A DNA stretch of 64,000 nucleotides from Ipomoea triloba (GCF_003576645.1 NC_044916.1:14560574-14624573); one strand, 5' to 3'; positions 35,201 through 46,660 are shown, numbered from the stretch's first letter. A program made the numbers and translations. Notes: generated by a model not told the origin, from the sequence alone.

Positions 35201-35430
35201 TTGAACTTGAGCCCTTCAACGTAGGATACTCCCTTAATAACCAGCTCATTCTTTTGAATTTCACCAACAGCTTTTGTGCGTCCCTTCTTCTCGTTGTCGC
35301 CAAATGTCACCAAGGGACCTTCGATAGGTTGGATGTTCTCTAGCAGTGTTAGATTTCTCGTCATATGTCTCGAACATCCACTGTCAATGAACCAAACGTC
35401 CCTGGTGTCCTGCAAGGCAATTAAGCAAGT
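32242..35430 (-). CDS. Sirevirus pol polyprotein (protease-integrase-RT-RNase H)
   Basis: The frame opens at 35430 just upstream of the gag stop and reads about 1060 residues. Domains in order: protease with D-S-G in [11 protein letters not shown] (start), integrase zinc domain ([10 protein letters not shown]...CEACQRCK, ~140-185), integrase core with Asp in LHMDLFG, Asp in IRSDQGGEF and Glu in [12 protein letters not shown] with YVDD near residue 745, and RNase H with YSDADFAG and TAEAEYVAA. No stop interrupts it. It lies in the -1 frame relative to gag with a short overlap and no nearby ATG, so translation probably needs frameshifting or another recoding event. One internal oddity is a 42-base segment (32855-32896) that is an exact copy of 32717-32758, replacing conserved sequence between RT and RNase H. 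This probably harms function. Confidence 0.88.
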   Translation of the reverse strand, partial: TCLIALQDTRDVWFIDSGCSRHMTRNLTLLENIQPIEGPLVTFGDNEKKGRTKAVGEIQKNELVIKGVSYVEGLKFNLLSTSQFCDKGYKVVFTKSKCQIMSEESLEVVLEAARKGNMYIVDWRSAKPSLCMLARSKEDLCWDWHSKLSHLNFKTINKLTKRNLVEGLPKVTFRKDKICEACQRCKQIKSSFKSKAETSSTRPLSLLHMDLFGPVDPPSIKGKKYTLVVVDDYTRFTWTVFLTKKSETKIVLPNLLKQVQVEKDVSILKIRSDQGGEFINQVIESYCNENGIHHQLSAARTPQQNGVAERRNRTLKEAARTMLSQANISQGFWAEAINTACYTQNRSLIVKGVGKTSYELWNGRKPNVSHFHTFGCKCYIHNNGKAQLRTFEEKADDGVFLGYSSTSKAFRVFNKRSLVVEESIHVTFDERASTDQPSKTTEAAEEDQPQSIERSNLPLEDKQSIVRDVAELQSDSDDEESTKKKAPDSVDPIQIIDVQTTSQPSMEVSTEEPQPDLRWLRSHPTDQVIGDVRDRVRTRSAYRESMFACFLSQIEPKMIDEALCDPDWVQAMQEELHQFERNDVWELVPRPHHQNVIGIKWVFRNKMNEDGVIVRNKARLVAKGYCQEEGIDFDETFAPVARLEAIRIFLAYAAFKDFKVYQMDVKSAFLNGLLEEEVYVEQPPGFLKDVGADKVYKLKKALYGLKQAPRAWYDTLSSFLLQCGFTKGLVDKTLFRIKDGDHILLVQIYVDDIIFGSTNPDLCEKFSRLMKGKFEMSMMGELNYFLGLQVRQLKEGIFINQEKYTKDLLRKYNIEGKSSVKVPMGTSLRIDVDSEGREVDQTTYRGTQSVGLWYSRGGSDISFAVGVCARFQASPKESHLNASKKILRYLKGTQSVGLWYSRGGSFELMGYSDADFAGCKIDRKSTSGTCQFLGGRLVSWFSKKQHSIATSTAEAEYVAAGSCCAQVLWMKQQLLDYGVECKEVKIMCDNTSAIAITHNPVLHSRTKHIDIKYHFIRDHVERKDIILEYVATEEQLADIFTKALCENRFSQLRLELGMIELG

Positions 35431-37658
35431 TTAGGTACCCAAACTTTGGGTCCTGGTGGGTTAGTGAGTTTAGGCATCCATTTATACCTTATGCCCATTA
35501 TTCCAGGCCTAGGCGCAATGTAGCCATTGTACGTTTGATAATCATAAGGAATGCTAGCAAATGTTTTGGGCCTCTTTGGTGCATAAATCAACTTAGGTAT
35601 AGACTTTTCGATCGGCTTATGCACCATGCCTTTCATACGCTGTTTGGTCATGTGAAATTGCTGAAAGTGAGGTTTCTTCCAGAACTTGTGATTTGATGAC
35701 CAATTCTCACTAGATGGATAGAGTCTTCCTTTCTCCATCCGTGAGTTCCTAACTATGTGGATCTCAGACCTTCCATATTTTCCTTGAGGCGCATTATATG
35801 GAATGTAGCTCTTTTTGTACTTGGAATGGCCTTGCGAGAGATAGCAAGGTGATCTCTCGATATTGTTTACCCGGCCATTCTTCGTAGCTTTCCTATACTT
35901 TCCATTTCTGGTGTATAGGGACGGTTTATGAATAGCTACTCTGGTCTTTTCTGTTGGTCCTTTATGACCTTTATTTGGTTTGGGTTGAGATCCTCCATTT
36001 CTTGAAGTTCCCAAACCATTGGTCTGTTTATTTCTCGAGAGATGGTCTCGATGGAACCCTAGACCGGTTCTATCACTTGTAGGTCTGTGATCATTCACCA
36101 TTTTCTCCATAGCTTTGGAGGAATTAGTGTATGATGCTATGACCTTTCTAAGATTAAGCTCTCTCGTCTCTCGAGCTTTGCACTCTTCAGTTAGTAGGAT
36201 TACTTTGGCTTCTAACTCACTTACTTTGAGAGTCAGCTCCAAATTCTCTTTCGAGACGTTCTTAAGCATATCTCTTTCAGCAGTTAGCTTGCTGTTTTCA
36301 TCCATCACTCTAGCATGAGTGCTATTGGCGATGTTAAGGTTCCTTCTGAGCGATTCCAACATCTCGAAGGGGTCCTCATCGCTTTTAAATGAAGAACAAC
36401 GAGAGGTAGAAGTAGAGCAGCGAGATGTAGGAGTAGAGGTTACCTCGTTGTCAATGGCCATTAGGCATTGATTCTCCTCTTCCTCGGTGTATAAGCAGAT
36501 GAGCCCCCTCTCATCCTCTGAGCTGCTGCTGCTTTCGCTGGAGCTCGACGTCTCGGACTCCTCGATTGTCCTCTCGAATTCTTCAGCAACAAGCGCCTTC
36601 CTGCGCTGATACGTCTTTGATGATCCTTTGAAGCCACCTTGTGTTGGCTTCTCCCTGGATTCCTCTATTCTCTTGGAATCCTTGCCTTCTTGGCCCTGAT
36701 GCTTGCTTACTAGTGGGTAAGGGCATTCGGCCTTGAAATGTCCCGGTCTTCTACAGTTGTAGCATAGACCCTGATTTTCCTCCTCCGTCCTTCTGGATGG
36801 ATATCTCTCATTTTTCCTTCTTGAGGAGGAAGGTGAACTTTTGTTGCTCTCCTGGTTCATCTTCATGTATTTCCTGAACTTTCTCACAAAGAGAGCAAAC
36901 TGTTCGTCAGACATAACATTCATAGGATTAGAGTCTGACCTTGAAGATGTGGATGGTTGCTCAGCAACAAGTGCTACGTTTCGTCGATCCACAATGTCCT
37001 CATCTCTTGGGAACATCTCGAACTCGAAGGCTTTGAGATCCCGGAAGAGTTTGTCTGTTGTGGTTTCCTTCAGATCTCGGTGATCTCTCATCGTGATCAC
37101 CTTTACTTCCCACTCCTTAGTGAGGCCACGTAAGACCTTCAGGTTCAGCTCCTTTTGTGGGATCTCCTTTTCAAGGTCACTGATCTCGGTTGTGAGCTTC
37201 ATGAACCGAGACTCCATGCTGTCGATGCTCTCTCCTGGCTTCATCTTGAAGTCTTCGAACTTCTTCATGGCCACGGTGAGCTTGTTTTCCTTTTCCTGTT
37301 CGTCACCTTCACCAATTAACATCAAAGTATCCCATACCTCTTTTGCCGTTTTGCACTTCCTCACTTTTGGGAAGATGGTTTCGTCTATAGCTCTGAAGAG
37401 AATATCCTTGGCAATATTGTCCAGGTTGTTTCTCTTCCTATCATCACTGGTCCATTCTTCCCTAGGTTTTGGGATGTACTTTGGTGTTTCTTGGGTTTGA
37501 ACTGCAGCAGTATTAACCATTAGGATCTTGACTGGTCCAGAAGTTATAACCTCGGCCATCTCATCATGGAGGGCTGATAAGTACGCAAGCATGCGTGTTT
37601 TCCAGTCGTCAAACCTGCTAAGATCAAAGAGAAGATGTCTCGACAACATGCTGTCCAT
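35421..37658 (-). CDS. Sirevirus gag
   Basis: A 745-residue intact ORF starting at ATG 37658 ([19 protein letters not shown]), about 110 bases after the primer site. Residues 1-230 form the copia gag core ([33 protein letters not shown]). A zinc knuckle [14 protein letters not shown] lies near residue 297. An acidic Ser/Glu segment (~370-400) and a long predicted coiled coil (~430-515, [20 protein letters not shown]) follow, and the last 230 residues are basic and Lys/Pro/Tyr-rich. Sirevirus gags are longer than most copia gags because of such C-terminal extensions. It ends at TAA 35421-35423. Confidence 0.88.
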   Translation of the reverse strand: MDSMLSRHLLFDLSRFDDWKTRMLAYLSALHDEMAEVITSGPVKILMVNTAAVQTQETPKYIPKPREEWTSDDRKRNNLDNIAKDILFRAIDETIFPKVRKCKTAKEVWDTLMLIGEGDEQEKENKLTVAMKKFEDFKMKPGESIDSMESRFMKLTTEISDLEKEIPQKELNLKVLRGLTKEWEVKVITMRDHRDLKETTTDKLFRDLKAFEFEMFPRDEDIVDRRNVALVAEQPSTSSRSDSNPMNVMSDEQFALFVRKFRKYMKMNQESNKSSPSSSRRKNERYPSRRTEEENQGLCYNCRRPGHFKAECPYPLVSKHQGQEGKDSKRIEESREKPTQGGFKGSSKTYQRRKALVAEEFERTIEESETSSSSESSSSSEDERGLICLYTEEEENQCLMAIDNEVTSTPTSRCSTSTSRCSSFKSDEDPFEMLESLRRNLNIANSTHARVMDENSKLTAERDMLKNVSKENLELTLKVSELEAKVILLTEECKARETRELNLRKVIASYTNSSKAMEKMVNDHRPTSDRTGLGFHRDHLSRNKQTNGLGTSRNGGSQPKPNKGHKGPTEKTRVAIHKPSLYTRNGKYRKATKNGRVNNIERSPCYLSQGHSKYKKSYIPYNAPQGKYGRSEIHIVRNSRMEKGRLYPSSENWSSNHKFWKKPHFQQFHMTKQRMKGMVHKPIEKSIPKLIYAPKRPKTFASIPYDYQTYNGYIAPRPGIMGIRYKWMPKLTNPPGPKVWVPKLA

Positions 37659-37757
37659 ATTGAAAAATTATCTCGTGCTTTGAAAATATTTAAGAAGATT
37701 TTTCAAAGAAGGATCTCTAGGCAATATAAACAAAGGTTTATATCGATCAGAGAACTT

Positions 37758-37769
37758 GCTCTGATACCA
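37758..37769 (-). other. Sirevirus primer binding site (initiator Met tRNA)
   Basis: TGGTATCAGAGC on the - strand, two bases inside the LTR edge. It is complementary to the 3' end of initiator tRNA-Met, as usual for copia elements. Confidence 0.9.
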
Positions 37770-37771
37770 AT

Positions 37772-39409
37772 TGTTGGTCCCAAGGGGATGGGGTACAAGT
37801 CTAGAGGGGGGGGGGAAAAGACTTGTATAAGATTTTGCAAATCTTTTCGACCTCTCGTGTGTATTGAACTTAGGATGTTTAGGTTTGATACCTCACGAGG
37901 TGAAGACAAAGTTTTATGCGCAGCGGAAATGTTATCCCCTTTTAGTTAGCACGAGTTTGGGTTAGTTCGAGAGGTGTGATTATATGCAGTGCAATCGAGA
38001 AGTTAGCGAGAGATAAAAACAGAAAGTAAATGCAAGAGAGATTTTTAAGTGGTTCGGCCAACCCGCCTACTTCCACTCTTCTTCCAGAAACTCCCTGGAA
38101 GGATTGCACTAAAAACTTCCCTTTCTAGTACAATAACGAGCGCTTGAGCTTTGATCACCAAGCCCGCCTCAAGCCTCAGGTTTTTCGCCCCGCTTCCAGT
38201 TACTCCACCTCTCGAGCACTTGACCTTTGATCACCAAGCCCGCGTCAAGCCTCAGGTTTCTTTCGCTCGGACAGCAGCCAGGTTACTCCGCCTCTCCTCA
38301 GGTTTTTCTCCCCGCTTCCAGTTACTCCACCTCTCGAGCGCTTGACCTTTGATCACCAAGCCCGCGTCAAGCCTCAGGTTTCTTTCACTAAGACAGCTGC
38401 CAGGTTACTCCACCTCTCTTGCTTAATCCAAAGCAAGGTGTTTTTGGTTGTCACAGTTGAATGTAACAGACTCCAATCTGACCACAAGCTATCGTTGAAT
38501 CAGCTTTGATGTAGAGCAGCTTTGGTCACCTTCTGGATGTATAACAGTTTAGCTTTGTAACTCTCTTCGAACACTAAGATGTGTTCTCTCGCTGTATTGA
38601 ATATCAGGATGATATTCCAAGTTAAGCACTTTGCACTNNNNNNNNNNNNNNNNNNNNNNNNNNNNNNNNNNNNNNNNNNNNNNNNNNNNNNNNNNNNNNN
38701 NNNNNNNNNNNNNNNNNNNNNNNNNNNNNNNNNNNNNNNNNNNNNNNNNNNNNNNNNNNNNNNNNNNNNNNNNNNNNNNNNNNNNNNNNNNNNNNNNNNN
38801 NNNNNNNNNNNNNNNNNNNNNNNNNNNNNNNNNNNNNNNNNNNNNNNNNNNNNNNNNNNNNNNNNNNNNNNNNNNNNNNNNNNNNNNNNNNNNNNNNNNN
38901 NNNNNNNNNNNNNNNNNNNNNNNNNNNNNNNNNNNNNNNNNNNNNNNNNNNNNNNNNNNNNNNNNNNNNNNNNNNNNNNNNNNNNNNNNNNNNNNNNNNN
39001 NNNNNNNNNNNNNNNNNNNNNNNNNNNNNNNNNNNNNNNNNNTATCGAGAGGTCTATCTCTCGAACTCTGTTTATGTCTCGAACTGGATAACTGTATCGA
39101 GAGGTCCTACCTCTCGAACTCTGCTTATGTCTCGAGACTTAGTTGATGTCTCGCAGACCCTTATTCCTCCAGAGTTGTCCCATGCTTTCTTCTGATCTGT
39201 CTATATGATTACAACACGAGACTTCTAAGATGTTCAAAAAGGTTTACCTTAAGCTTAAATATTTTCCGAGTTGAGCTCAAAGTTACCCGGTTGTATTTTC
39301 GCTCTTGGTTTACTTGTCGAACTTACAGCGTTTTGCCTATGTATCGAGACTTGGGGATTTCTACTTAACAGTTGGTATCATCAAAACCTATTACATGATG
39401 TTCCTAACA
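37772..39409 (-). repeat. Sirevirus 5' LTR (with gap)
   Basis: Same ends as 21246-23043. A 405-base N run (38638-39042) hides the middle. Differences from the left LTR include a G-run length change near 37806 and several substitutions, so the insertion is not brand new. Confidence 0.88.
38638..39042. other. Assembly gap (405 N)
   Basis: Unknown sequence inside the Sirevirus 5' LTR. By alignment to the other LTR it should hold mainly LTR sequence equivalent to about 22112-22673. Confidence 0.99.
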
Positions 39410-39414
39410 GAGAG
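39410..39414. repeat. Right target-site duplication (GAGAG) of Sirevirus
   Basis: GAGAG follows CCTAACA. It pairs with 21241-21245. A second copy of this junction appears at 41135-41139 because of the duplication at the 40802 joint. Confidence 0.85.
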
Positions 39415-39798
39415 TTCACCGGCCCTATGTACCGCATGCTTGACTAGACGTCGGATCCTTGGGAGTCTTTGGAAATATTTTTTTGGTGTACATATATTTT
39501 TGTTGCCTTAGTGATAGCTAGGCATGACCAGTTGCGTCTAGGTTGAACCTTGTTGGTATTTTGGCCCGAGGGGCAATCTTATGTATGTATTTTTGCAAGA
39601 TTATATACTTTGCTTAATGAAGCTTCACCAGTTGATATGTGTGAAAGTGCTAAGTATCTGTTGAGTGATTGTTGTGATGAGAAGAGTTCCTTTAGCCTGT
39701 GCACCTAGAGTGAGGTTCATTGAGGAATGATAGAACTCTCTCTCTAGGTGTGGCGGTAATGCCTAGGATGTACAGGAAGGTAGGTCCGGGGTGTTACA
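39415..39798 (+). repeat. Tekay 5' LTR, end part
   Basis: Continues the LTR interrupted at 21245 and ends GGGGTGTTACA just before the primer site. Confidence 0.8.
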
Positions 39799-39801
39799 AA
39801 G

Positions 39802-39813
39802 TGGTATCAGAGC
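39802..39813 (+). other. Tekay primer binding site (initiator Met tRNA)
   Basis: TGGTATCAGAGC, three bases after the LTR end. An identical copy is at 41527-41538. Confidence 0.88.
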
Positions 39814-40281
39814 CTAGGTTAAACCTTCGGGAATTAGGTCGAAGCCTAGGTTGTGTGGCCTTGTTGTAGGTCTAGGATTGAAATTCGGAGAACTCGATTT
39901 TCAAAGTCCAAGTTTGATATTTGCTAAGACTGAGCCTAAGTGTGAGTTCTGGAGCGGAGCTGGAGACCAGGCAGCATCAAAAAGGGGTACCTCATCATCC
40001 GAATTTCGCGAAATCTCCCGATTCTAAAATGCTTTGATTAATACTTGTGTATCTTTATGTGCGTTAATCATTGCTTATAATTGTTGTGAGTAAGCATGAT
40101 AGTATAATGCGTTCCTAACTGTTATGCCATAATTGTGGTACCTGGTTGATGAGCATGGCGAAGTGAATGTTAGGAATTGTTGGATAGTACTTGGGTAGTT
40201 GCTATACTAACTGCGTAGCTAGCTAACTCCTTAAGAGCTTTTATGCTTCAAGAACTAACTTGAAACTGTCGTTTGGTGAAG

Positions 40282-40801
40282 ATGTCGCCTAGACGAAATA
40301 TACCGGTCGGTCAGGGCGACGAGATATCGGCAATGGACCGTATGGCTCTCGCAATGGAACAAATGGCTAGATTTATGATGGCTCAACAAGTCCAGAATCA
40401 AAATAACAGACAGCCGCGAGTTGATTTTGCAAAGGCCATAGCAGGCAGGCAGCCACCATACTTTGCGGGTGAAGAAGACCCTGTAATCTTGGAAGAGTGG
40501 ATTAGAACGTTTGACAAGCTGCTCGATGCGGTCAACTGCCCTGCAGATCAGCGAGTATCCTCTGCCGTGTATTATCTGACAAAGGCAGCAGATAACTGGT
40601 GGTCAACGGCTGGACCCGACTTGCTGCAAGACCCAGACTTCGGCTGGGAGGAATTCAAGGAAGAATTGAGAGGACAATTCTATACAGAAAGGATCAAGGG
40701 AATCAAGTGTGAGGAATTCCTGCGACTGAAACAAAAGGGAGCGACTGTGCAGGCCTATTATGATCAGTACGTGGAGCTGATGAGGTTTGCTCAGAACATT
40801 G
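40282..40801 (+). pseudogene. Tekay gag, truncated first copy
   Basis: Identical to the start of the gag at 42007 and broken off by a single N at 40802 inside AQNIV. I take it as an assembly copy of that gene, not a second gag. Confidence 0.7.
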
Positions 40802-40802
40802 N

Positions 40803-42526
40803 CTCGAACTAGATAGCTGTATCGAGAGGTCCTACCTCTCGAACTCTGCTTATGTCTCGAGACTTAGTTGATGTCTCGCAGACCCTTATTCCTCCAGAGT
40901 TGTCCCATGCTTTCTTCTGATCTGTCTATATGATTACAACACGAGACTTCTAAGATGTTCAAAAAGGTTTACCTTAAGCTTAAATATTTTCCGAGTTGAG
41001 CTCAAAGTTACCCGGTTGTATTTTCGCTCTTGGTTTACTTGTCGAACTTACAGCGTTTTGCCTATGTATCGAGACTTGGGGATTTCTACTTAACAGTTGG
41101 TATCATCAAAACCTATTACATGATGTTCCTAACAGAGAGTTCACCGGCCCTATGTACCGCATGCTTGACTAGACGTCGGATCCTTGGGAGTCTTTGGAAA
41201 TATTTTTTTGGTGTACATATATTTTTGTTGCCTTAGTGATAGCTAGGCATGACCAGTTGCGTCTAGGTTGAACCTTGTTGGTATTTTGGCCCGAGGGGCA
41301 ATCTTATGTATGTATTTTTGCAAGATTATATACTTTGCTTAATGAAGCTTCACCAGTTGATATGTGTGAAAGTGCTAAGTATCTGTTGAGTGATTGTTGT
41401 GATGAGAAGAGTTCCTTTAGCCTGTGCACCTAGAGTGAGGTTCATTGAGGAATGATAGAACTCTCTCTCTAGGTGTGGCGGTAATGCCTAGGATGTACAG
41501 GAAGGTAGGTCCGGGGTGTTACAAAGTGGTATCAGAGCCTAGGTTAAACCTTCGGGAATTAGGTCGAAGCCTAGGTTGTGTGGCCTTGTTGTAGGTCTAG
41601 GATTGAAATTCGGAGAACTCGATTTTCAAAGTCCAAGTTTGATATTTGCTAAGACTGAGCCTAAGTGTGAGTTCTGGAGCGGAGCTGGAGACCAGGCAGC
41701 ATCAAAAAGGGGTACCTCATCATCCGAATTTCGCGAAATCTCCCGATTCTAAAATGCTTTGATTAATACTTGTGTATCTTTATGTGCGTTAATCATTGCT
41801 TATAATTGTTGTGAGTAAGCATGATAGTATAATGCGTTCCTAACTGTTATGCCATAATTGTGGTACCTGGTTGATGAGCATGGCGAAGTGAATGTTAGGA
41901 ATTGTTGGATAGTACTTGGGTAGTTGCTATACTAACTGCGTAGCTAGCTAACTCCTTAAGAGCTTTTATGCTTCAAGAACTAACTTGAAACTGTCGTTTG
42001 GTGAAGATGTCGCCTAGACGAAATATACCGGTCGGTCAGGGCGACGAGATATCGGCAATGGACCGTATGGCTCTCGCAATGGAACAAATGGCTAGATTTA
42101 TGATGGCTCAACAAGTCCAGAATCAAAATAACAGACAGCCGCGAGTTGATTTTGCAAAGGCCATAGCAGGCAGGCAGCCACCATACTTTGCGGGTGAAGA
42201 AGACCCTGTAATCTTGGAAGAGTGGATTAGAACGTTTGACAAGCTGCTCGATGCGGTCAACTGCCCTGCAGATCAGCGAGTATCCTCTGCCGTGTATTAT
42301 CTGACAAAGGCAGCAGATAACTGGTGGTCAACGGCTGGACCCGACTTGCTGCAAGACCCAGACTTCGGCTGGGAGGAATTCAAGGAAGAATTGAGAGGAC
42401 AATTCTATACAGAAAGGATCAAGGGAATCAAGTGTGAGGAATTCCTGCGACTGAAACAAAAGGGAGCGACTGTGCAGGCCTATTATGATCAGTACGTGGA
42501 GCTGATGAGGTTTGCTCAGAACATTG
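40803..42526 (+). repeat. Second copy of 39078-40801
   Basis: From the single N at 40802 the sequence jumps back to the end of the Sirevirus LTR (equivalent to 39078), then repeats the GAGAG junction, Tekay LTR end, primer site and gag start with an offset of 1725. The only differences I noticed are near its start (ACTAGATAGCTG as in the left Sirevirus LTR, instead of ACTGGATAACTG). Confidence 0.85.
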
Positions 42527-42835
42527 TGCCTGACGAAGCCAGTAAGGCGAGGAGGTTCGTACGTGGACTGGATTAGGCTGTGAGAGGGGCGATTGCACCG
42601 TTTACGTGCACTACTCTCAAGGAGGCATATGACAGAGCATCCGACCACTACCAAGTGTACCTGGATCAACAGGAGGTCTACAGCAAGAATAAGAGGAAGG
42701 GGGATGATAGATAGGGAAAGTTCAAGTCGGATAACAAGAAAACCAACCAGGGAAGATTCAATCCGATGCACGGGGAAAGGAAGGGAGGAGAATATCCTAT
42801 CGAGGAATGGAAAGACAACCTGAACCAAGGTTGAT
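42007..42835 (+). pseudogene. Tekay-type gag, degenerate
   Basis: Capsid protein of a chromovirus. ATG at 42007 (MSPRRNIPVGQGD) begins a frame with AMDRMALAMEQMARFM, then the gag core (EEWIRTFDKLLDAVNCPADQ, KAADNWW, EEFKEELRGQFY). It stops at TAG after RRFVRGLD (42576), continues in the same frame with KEAYDRASDHYQVY, meets another TAG near 42712 and a third stop near 42831. The zinc knuckle and the protease that should follow are absent before RT starts at about 42900, so a deletion has removed them. Confidence 0.8.
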
Positions 42836-42878
42836 GACGATGTAGAGGCTGATGTAGTACGCTCGCAAGGGGTGTGAA

Positions 42879-43901
42879 GTGTACCTCTGTTTGATGCAAG
42901 AAGCTGGAATGGAAGAACCTGAACTAAATCAAATCCCGGTGGTGCGTGAATTTCCTGATGTGTTCCCAGATGACCTCACGGAAATGCCGCCAGAGAGAGA
43001 AGTAGAATTTACCATCGACCTCGTACCGGGAACCGCATCAGTCTCGAAGGCGCCTTATCGAATGGCACCGAAGGAAATGGAAGAATTGAAGGCTCAACTG
43101 GCAGAGTTATTGGAGAAGGGATTTATTAGACCAAGTGTGTCACCTTGGGGCGCACCGGTACTGTTTGTAAGGAAAAAGGATGGAAGTCTAAGACTGTGCA
43201 TTGACTATAGAGAGCTCAATCGAGTCACAGTGAAGAACAGATACCCATTGCCCAGGATCGACGATCTGTTTGATCAACTGAGGGGGGCAGGCGTGTTTTC
43301 AAAAATTGATTTACGGTCAGGGTATCACCAAGTGCGACTCGCGGAACGGGATATTTCCAAAACCGCATTCCGGACTAGGTATGGGCACTACGAATTCACA
43401 GTTATGCCGTTCAGAGTGACCAACGCACCAGGAACTTTCATGGACTTGATGAACAAGATTTTCCTTCCATACCTGAATAAGTTCATTGTGGTCTTCATAG
43501 ATGACATTCTGGTTTATTCTAAGACACCGGAAGAGCACGAAGAGCATCTCAGGACGACGTTACAAATGTTGAGGGAAAAGAAACTCTACGCAAAACTTTC
43601 AAAATGCGAATTTTGGAAGGAGGAAGTAGCATTCCTGGGTCACATAATCACCAGGGAAGGAATAGCGGTGGACCCAACTAAGATAAGAGCTGTAATAGAA
43701 TGGGAACCACCCAAATCGGTTACAGAAGTCCGAAGTTTCTTGGGATTGGCAGGTTATTACAGGAGATTTGTCCAGGATTTCTCGAAGATAGCAAGACCTT
43801 TGACCAATCTGCTCAAGAAGACTACCAAATACAGTTGGAGTGGAGAATGCGAGCATGTGTTTCAGGAACTCAAGAAGAGGTTAACGACTGCCCAGTGTTA
43901 A
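42879..43901 (+). pseudogene. Tekay reverse transcriptase
   Basis: The frame contains the gypsy RT series: [60 protein letters not shown], the catalytic [10 protein letters not shown] near residue 207, and [15 protein letters not shown]. Substitutions hit conserved sites ([10 protein letters not shown] instead of the usual Gly and Ala residues). It ends at a false stop (KKRLTTAQC) caused by a one-base loss near 43893, after which RNase H continues in the next frame. The Met at 42879 is not a true start. Confidence 0.85.
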
Positions 43902-44443
43902 CCTTACCTGTGGGAACGGAACGCTATGAACTATACACAGATGCGTCTCACAAAGGACTGGGATGTGTCTTGATGCAACATGGAAGGGTAATAGCTTACG
44001 CGTCTCGTCAACTAAAACCACACGAGGCTAACTACCCAACCCACGATCTGGAACTAGCAGCTGTGGTGTTTGCCCTGAAAATCTGGCGACATTATCTTTA
44101 TGGAATCACTTGCAAGATCTTTACGGATCATCAGAGTTTGAAGTACATCTTCACTCAAAGGGATCTTAACTTAAGACAAAGGAGATGGTTGGAGTTAATC
44201 AAGGACTACGATCTGGAAATCCAATACCAAGAGGGTAAGGCAAACAAGGTGGCAGATGCGTTGAGCCGAAAGCCAAATCATGCTCTCTGGATATTACCCG
44301 AACAATTATGCAAGGATTTTCAGAAACTCAATCTGGAAATAACAATGTGCGGCCGGGCAGACCAAGAAATGAAGCTATATTACCTATCGGCCACTCCAGC
44401 CCTATTTGAAGAGATCAAACAAGCCCAAGGGGAGGATGACTAG
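43890..44443 (+). pseudogene. Tekay RNase H
   Basis: Reads on from RT after the frame change. RNase H active-site motifs [33 protein letters not shown] and KVADALSRK are all present, so the acidic residues are kept. The frame stops at TAG (44441-44443) where a Trp codon would fit, just before the integrase. Confidence 0.85.
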
Positions 44444-45313
44444 GTAAAGAATATCAAGGAGAAAATGGTGGATGGAAAACAGGGTCCATTTGAATTGCAT
44501 CCGGATGGGAGCATGAGATTCAAAGGCAGATGGATCATACCTGCAAGTTGTAAGGAATTAATGAACCAATTAATGAGGGAAGGTCACAACACACCTTATT
44601 CTGTTCATCCAGGAGGGGACAAACTGTACAAGGATCTGAGGCAAAATTTCTGGTGGATGGGCATGAAGAAGGACATTGCGAAATTTGTGGCTAAATGCTT
44701 GAATTGCCAAAAGGTTAAGGCAGAGAGAAGTAAGCCGAAAGGGTTGCTACAACCATTGGAGGTTCCTCAATGGAAGTGGGATTCAATCTCCATGAACTTT
44801 GTGGGAGGATTGCCAAGGACAAGAGCCGGAAACGACCAAGTATGGGTTGTTGTTGATCGGTTGACCAAGACAGCAAGATTTATTCCGATGAACAAAACTT
44901 GGTCAATGGAGAAAATGGCAAGAGCCTACATCAAGTATGTGGTTAAATATCATGGGATAGCACGCGATATTATTTCAGACCGAGATTCACGGTTCCTATC
45001 GAGATTTTGGGAAACATTACAGGTAGCCATGGGTACGCAACTCAAGATGAGCACAGCATTTCATCCTGCCACCGATGGTCAAACGGAGCGAACAATCCAA
45101 ACCTTGGAAGATATGCTCAGAGGTTGTACACTTGATTTCCAGGGTTCATGGGATGAGCAGTTGGATCTAATTGAATTCTCATACAACAGCAGCTATCATG
45201 CCACTATAAGAATGGCTCCTTACGAAGCATTATATGGACAGAAGTGTCGGAGTCCACTATGTTGGAACGACAAAAGTGATGCTGTTATTCTTGGACCTCA
45301 GTACTTACAATAA
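44444..45313 (+). pseudogene. Tekay integrase, one catalytic residue lost
   Basis: Same frame as RNase H. The zinc domain has HNTPYSVHPGGDK and CLNCQKVK. In the core, the first catalytic Asp is replaced by Asn (MNFVGGLPRT; AAC codon), the second Asp is kept in ISDRDSRF and the Glu is kept in DGQTERTIQ. It ends at TAA (45311-45313) inside the domain, with homology continuing in frame. The Asp-to-Asn change alone would be expected to abolish strand transfer. Confidence 0.85.
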
Positions 45314-45838
45314 ACCATTGAGGCAATCAAAATGATACAAGGGAGAATGAAAATCGCACAAGATCGCCAAAAGTCTTATGCTGATCTAAAGCGACAATCC
45401 GTAGAGTACCAAGTGGGAGAGAAAGTATTATTGAAAGTCTCACCCACAAAAGGGGTCAAAAGATTTGGAAAAAAAGGGAAACTGAGCCCTCGATTTATAG
45501 GACCCTACGAAATTTTAGAAAGAGTGGGAAATCTGGCATACCGGTTGGCTTTACCAATCGAACTGGACAGAGTACATAATGTGTTTCATATTTCTCAATT
45601 GAAACGATATGTACCTGATGTGTCTCATGTACTGGAGCCGGAGGGACTGACAATGGATGACTCATTGACGTATGAAGAAAGGCCAATTCAAATCTTGGAT
45701 TCTAAAACCCGAGACACGAGGAGGAAGTCGATCAGGATGGTCAAAGTTCAATGGTCAAACCATAGCCCAGAAGAAGCTACTTGGGAATTGGAAGACGCGA
45801 TGATGGAACNTTCGGGGACGAAACTTTTCTTAAGGAGG
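45314..45838 (+). pseudogene. Tekay integrase C-terminus with chromodomain
   Basis: Continues in frame with VEYQVGEKVLLKVSPTKG, RFIGPYEILERVG and NVFHISQLKRYVPD, then a chromodomain-like segment (RMVKVQWSNHSPEEATWE). Chromodomains on integrase define chromoviruses and direct insertion to heterochromatin. A single N at 45810 interrupts the last residues. Confidence 0.82.
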
Positions 45839-45844
45839 GTAGAC
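45829..45844 (+). other. Tekay polypurine tract
   Basis: CTTAAGGAGGGTAGAC directly precedes the LTR start TGTAACCCC, at the expected site. Confidence 0.75.
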
Positions 45845-45942
45845 TGTAACCCCTCACCTATTTGAGTAAAATTAAGGTTCGAAAAATATTTCTTTAGGCT
45901 ATAACATTCATGAGATGATCTCCCGATGCCTCAAAAGAATTA
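45845..45942 (+). repeat. Tekay 3' LTR, first part
   Basis: Identical in start to 18108-18205, broken after CAAAAGAATTA by the MULE-like insertion. Confidence 0.85.
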
Positions 45943-46660
45943 GAGTTAATACCTCCAATGGTCCTTCGAGTATTAGCGATTTACCAGGTGTGGTCCCTCG
46001 TCTTTAAAACGACCACGCGTCATCCTCCATGTTTTTAAAAATAACCACCCGTGGTCCTCCGTTAGATTTTGCTGTCAAATGGGTGTTAAGTGTGAGGGCA
46101 AATATGTCAGTTCACATAAAAAAAGACACCAGATTCACGTCCACCTCATGATCCACCTCCGTCGCTCTTTCCTTCATGGTCGCCGGCTGGCGATGGCTTA
46201 GTGTCCAAGGTAATAGGAATTGCCGAGAGAGAGAGAGAGAGAGAGAGTAGGGCAATGAAGACTGAGATGGTGGAGAATGACGTGAAATAGGAGCAGAAGA
46301 AAGGGATTGACAAGTCTCAGATAGCCAGAGGCTGCACTGCACTCTCGCCTCGAACACTTCAAGGAGAATGCCAAGTGTGTTCACTTTCTCTTTCTATGTA
46401 CACAACACAATGTGCTAGGCTTTGTGGGAACAATGTGCTGGGCTTTGTGGGAACAGTGTGCCGACTGCCAAGTGTTGTAGATTCATTGGTTGACTAGATT
46501 GATGAAATGTGGAGGGTGTTGCATATAGAGAAATTGGTGAAGGTAGTAACAATGTGCTAGGCTTTGTGGGAGAATAGAAATAGGATTGTGTGGCATGCAC
46601 AATGTGTTGATCTCATTCCATGATTATTCATGCAAATCAGTACGTAAATGGTTGGAGGTT

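Larger units (their letters stand above)
21246..39409 (-). mobile_element. Sirevirus-type Ty1/copia retrotransposon
   Basis: On the - strand: 5' LTR 39409-37772, primer site 37769-37758, gag 37658-35421, pol 35430-32242, a small ORF 32041-31546, a broken accessory ORF 30661-27611, an intact accessory ORF 26798-23325, polypurine tract, and 3' LTR 23043-21246. Domain order protease, integrase, RT, RNase H defines Ty1/copia. A long gag with a single zinc knuckle and extra ORFs downstream of pol point to the Sirevirus branch. GAGAG flanks both ends. The 5' LTR has a 405-base gap, and two single Ns lie in the accessory region. Confidence 0.88.

Noticed and set aside
46112..46384. ORF on the - strand beside the (GA)n run as a captured exon
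   Set aside because: The Ser/Leu-rich middle is the translated microsatellite, and nothing else supports coding.
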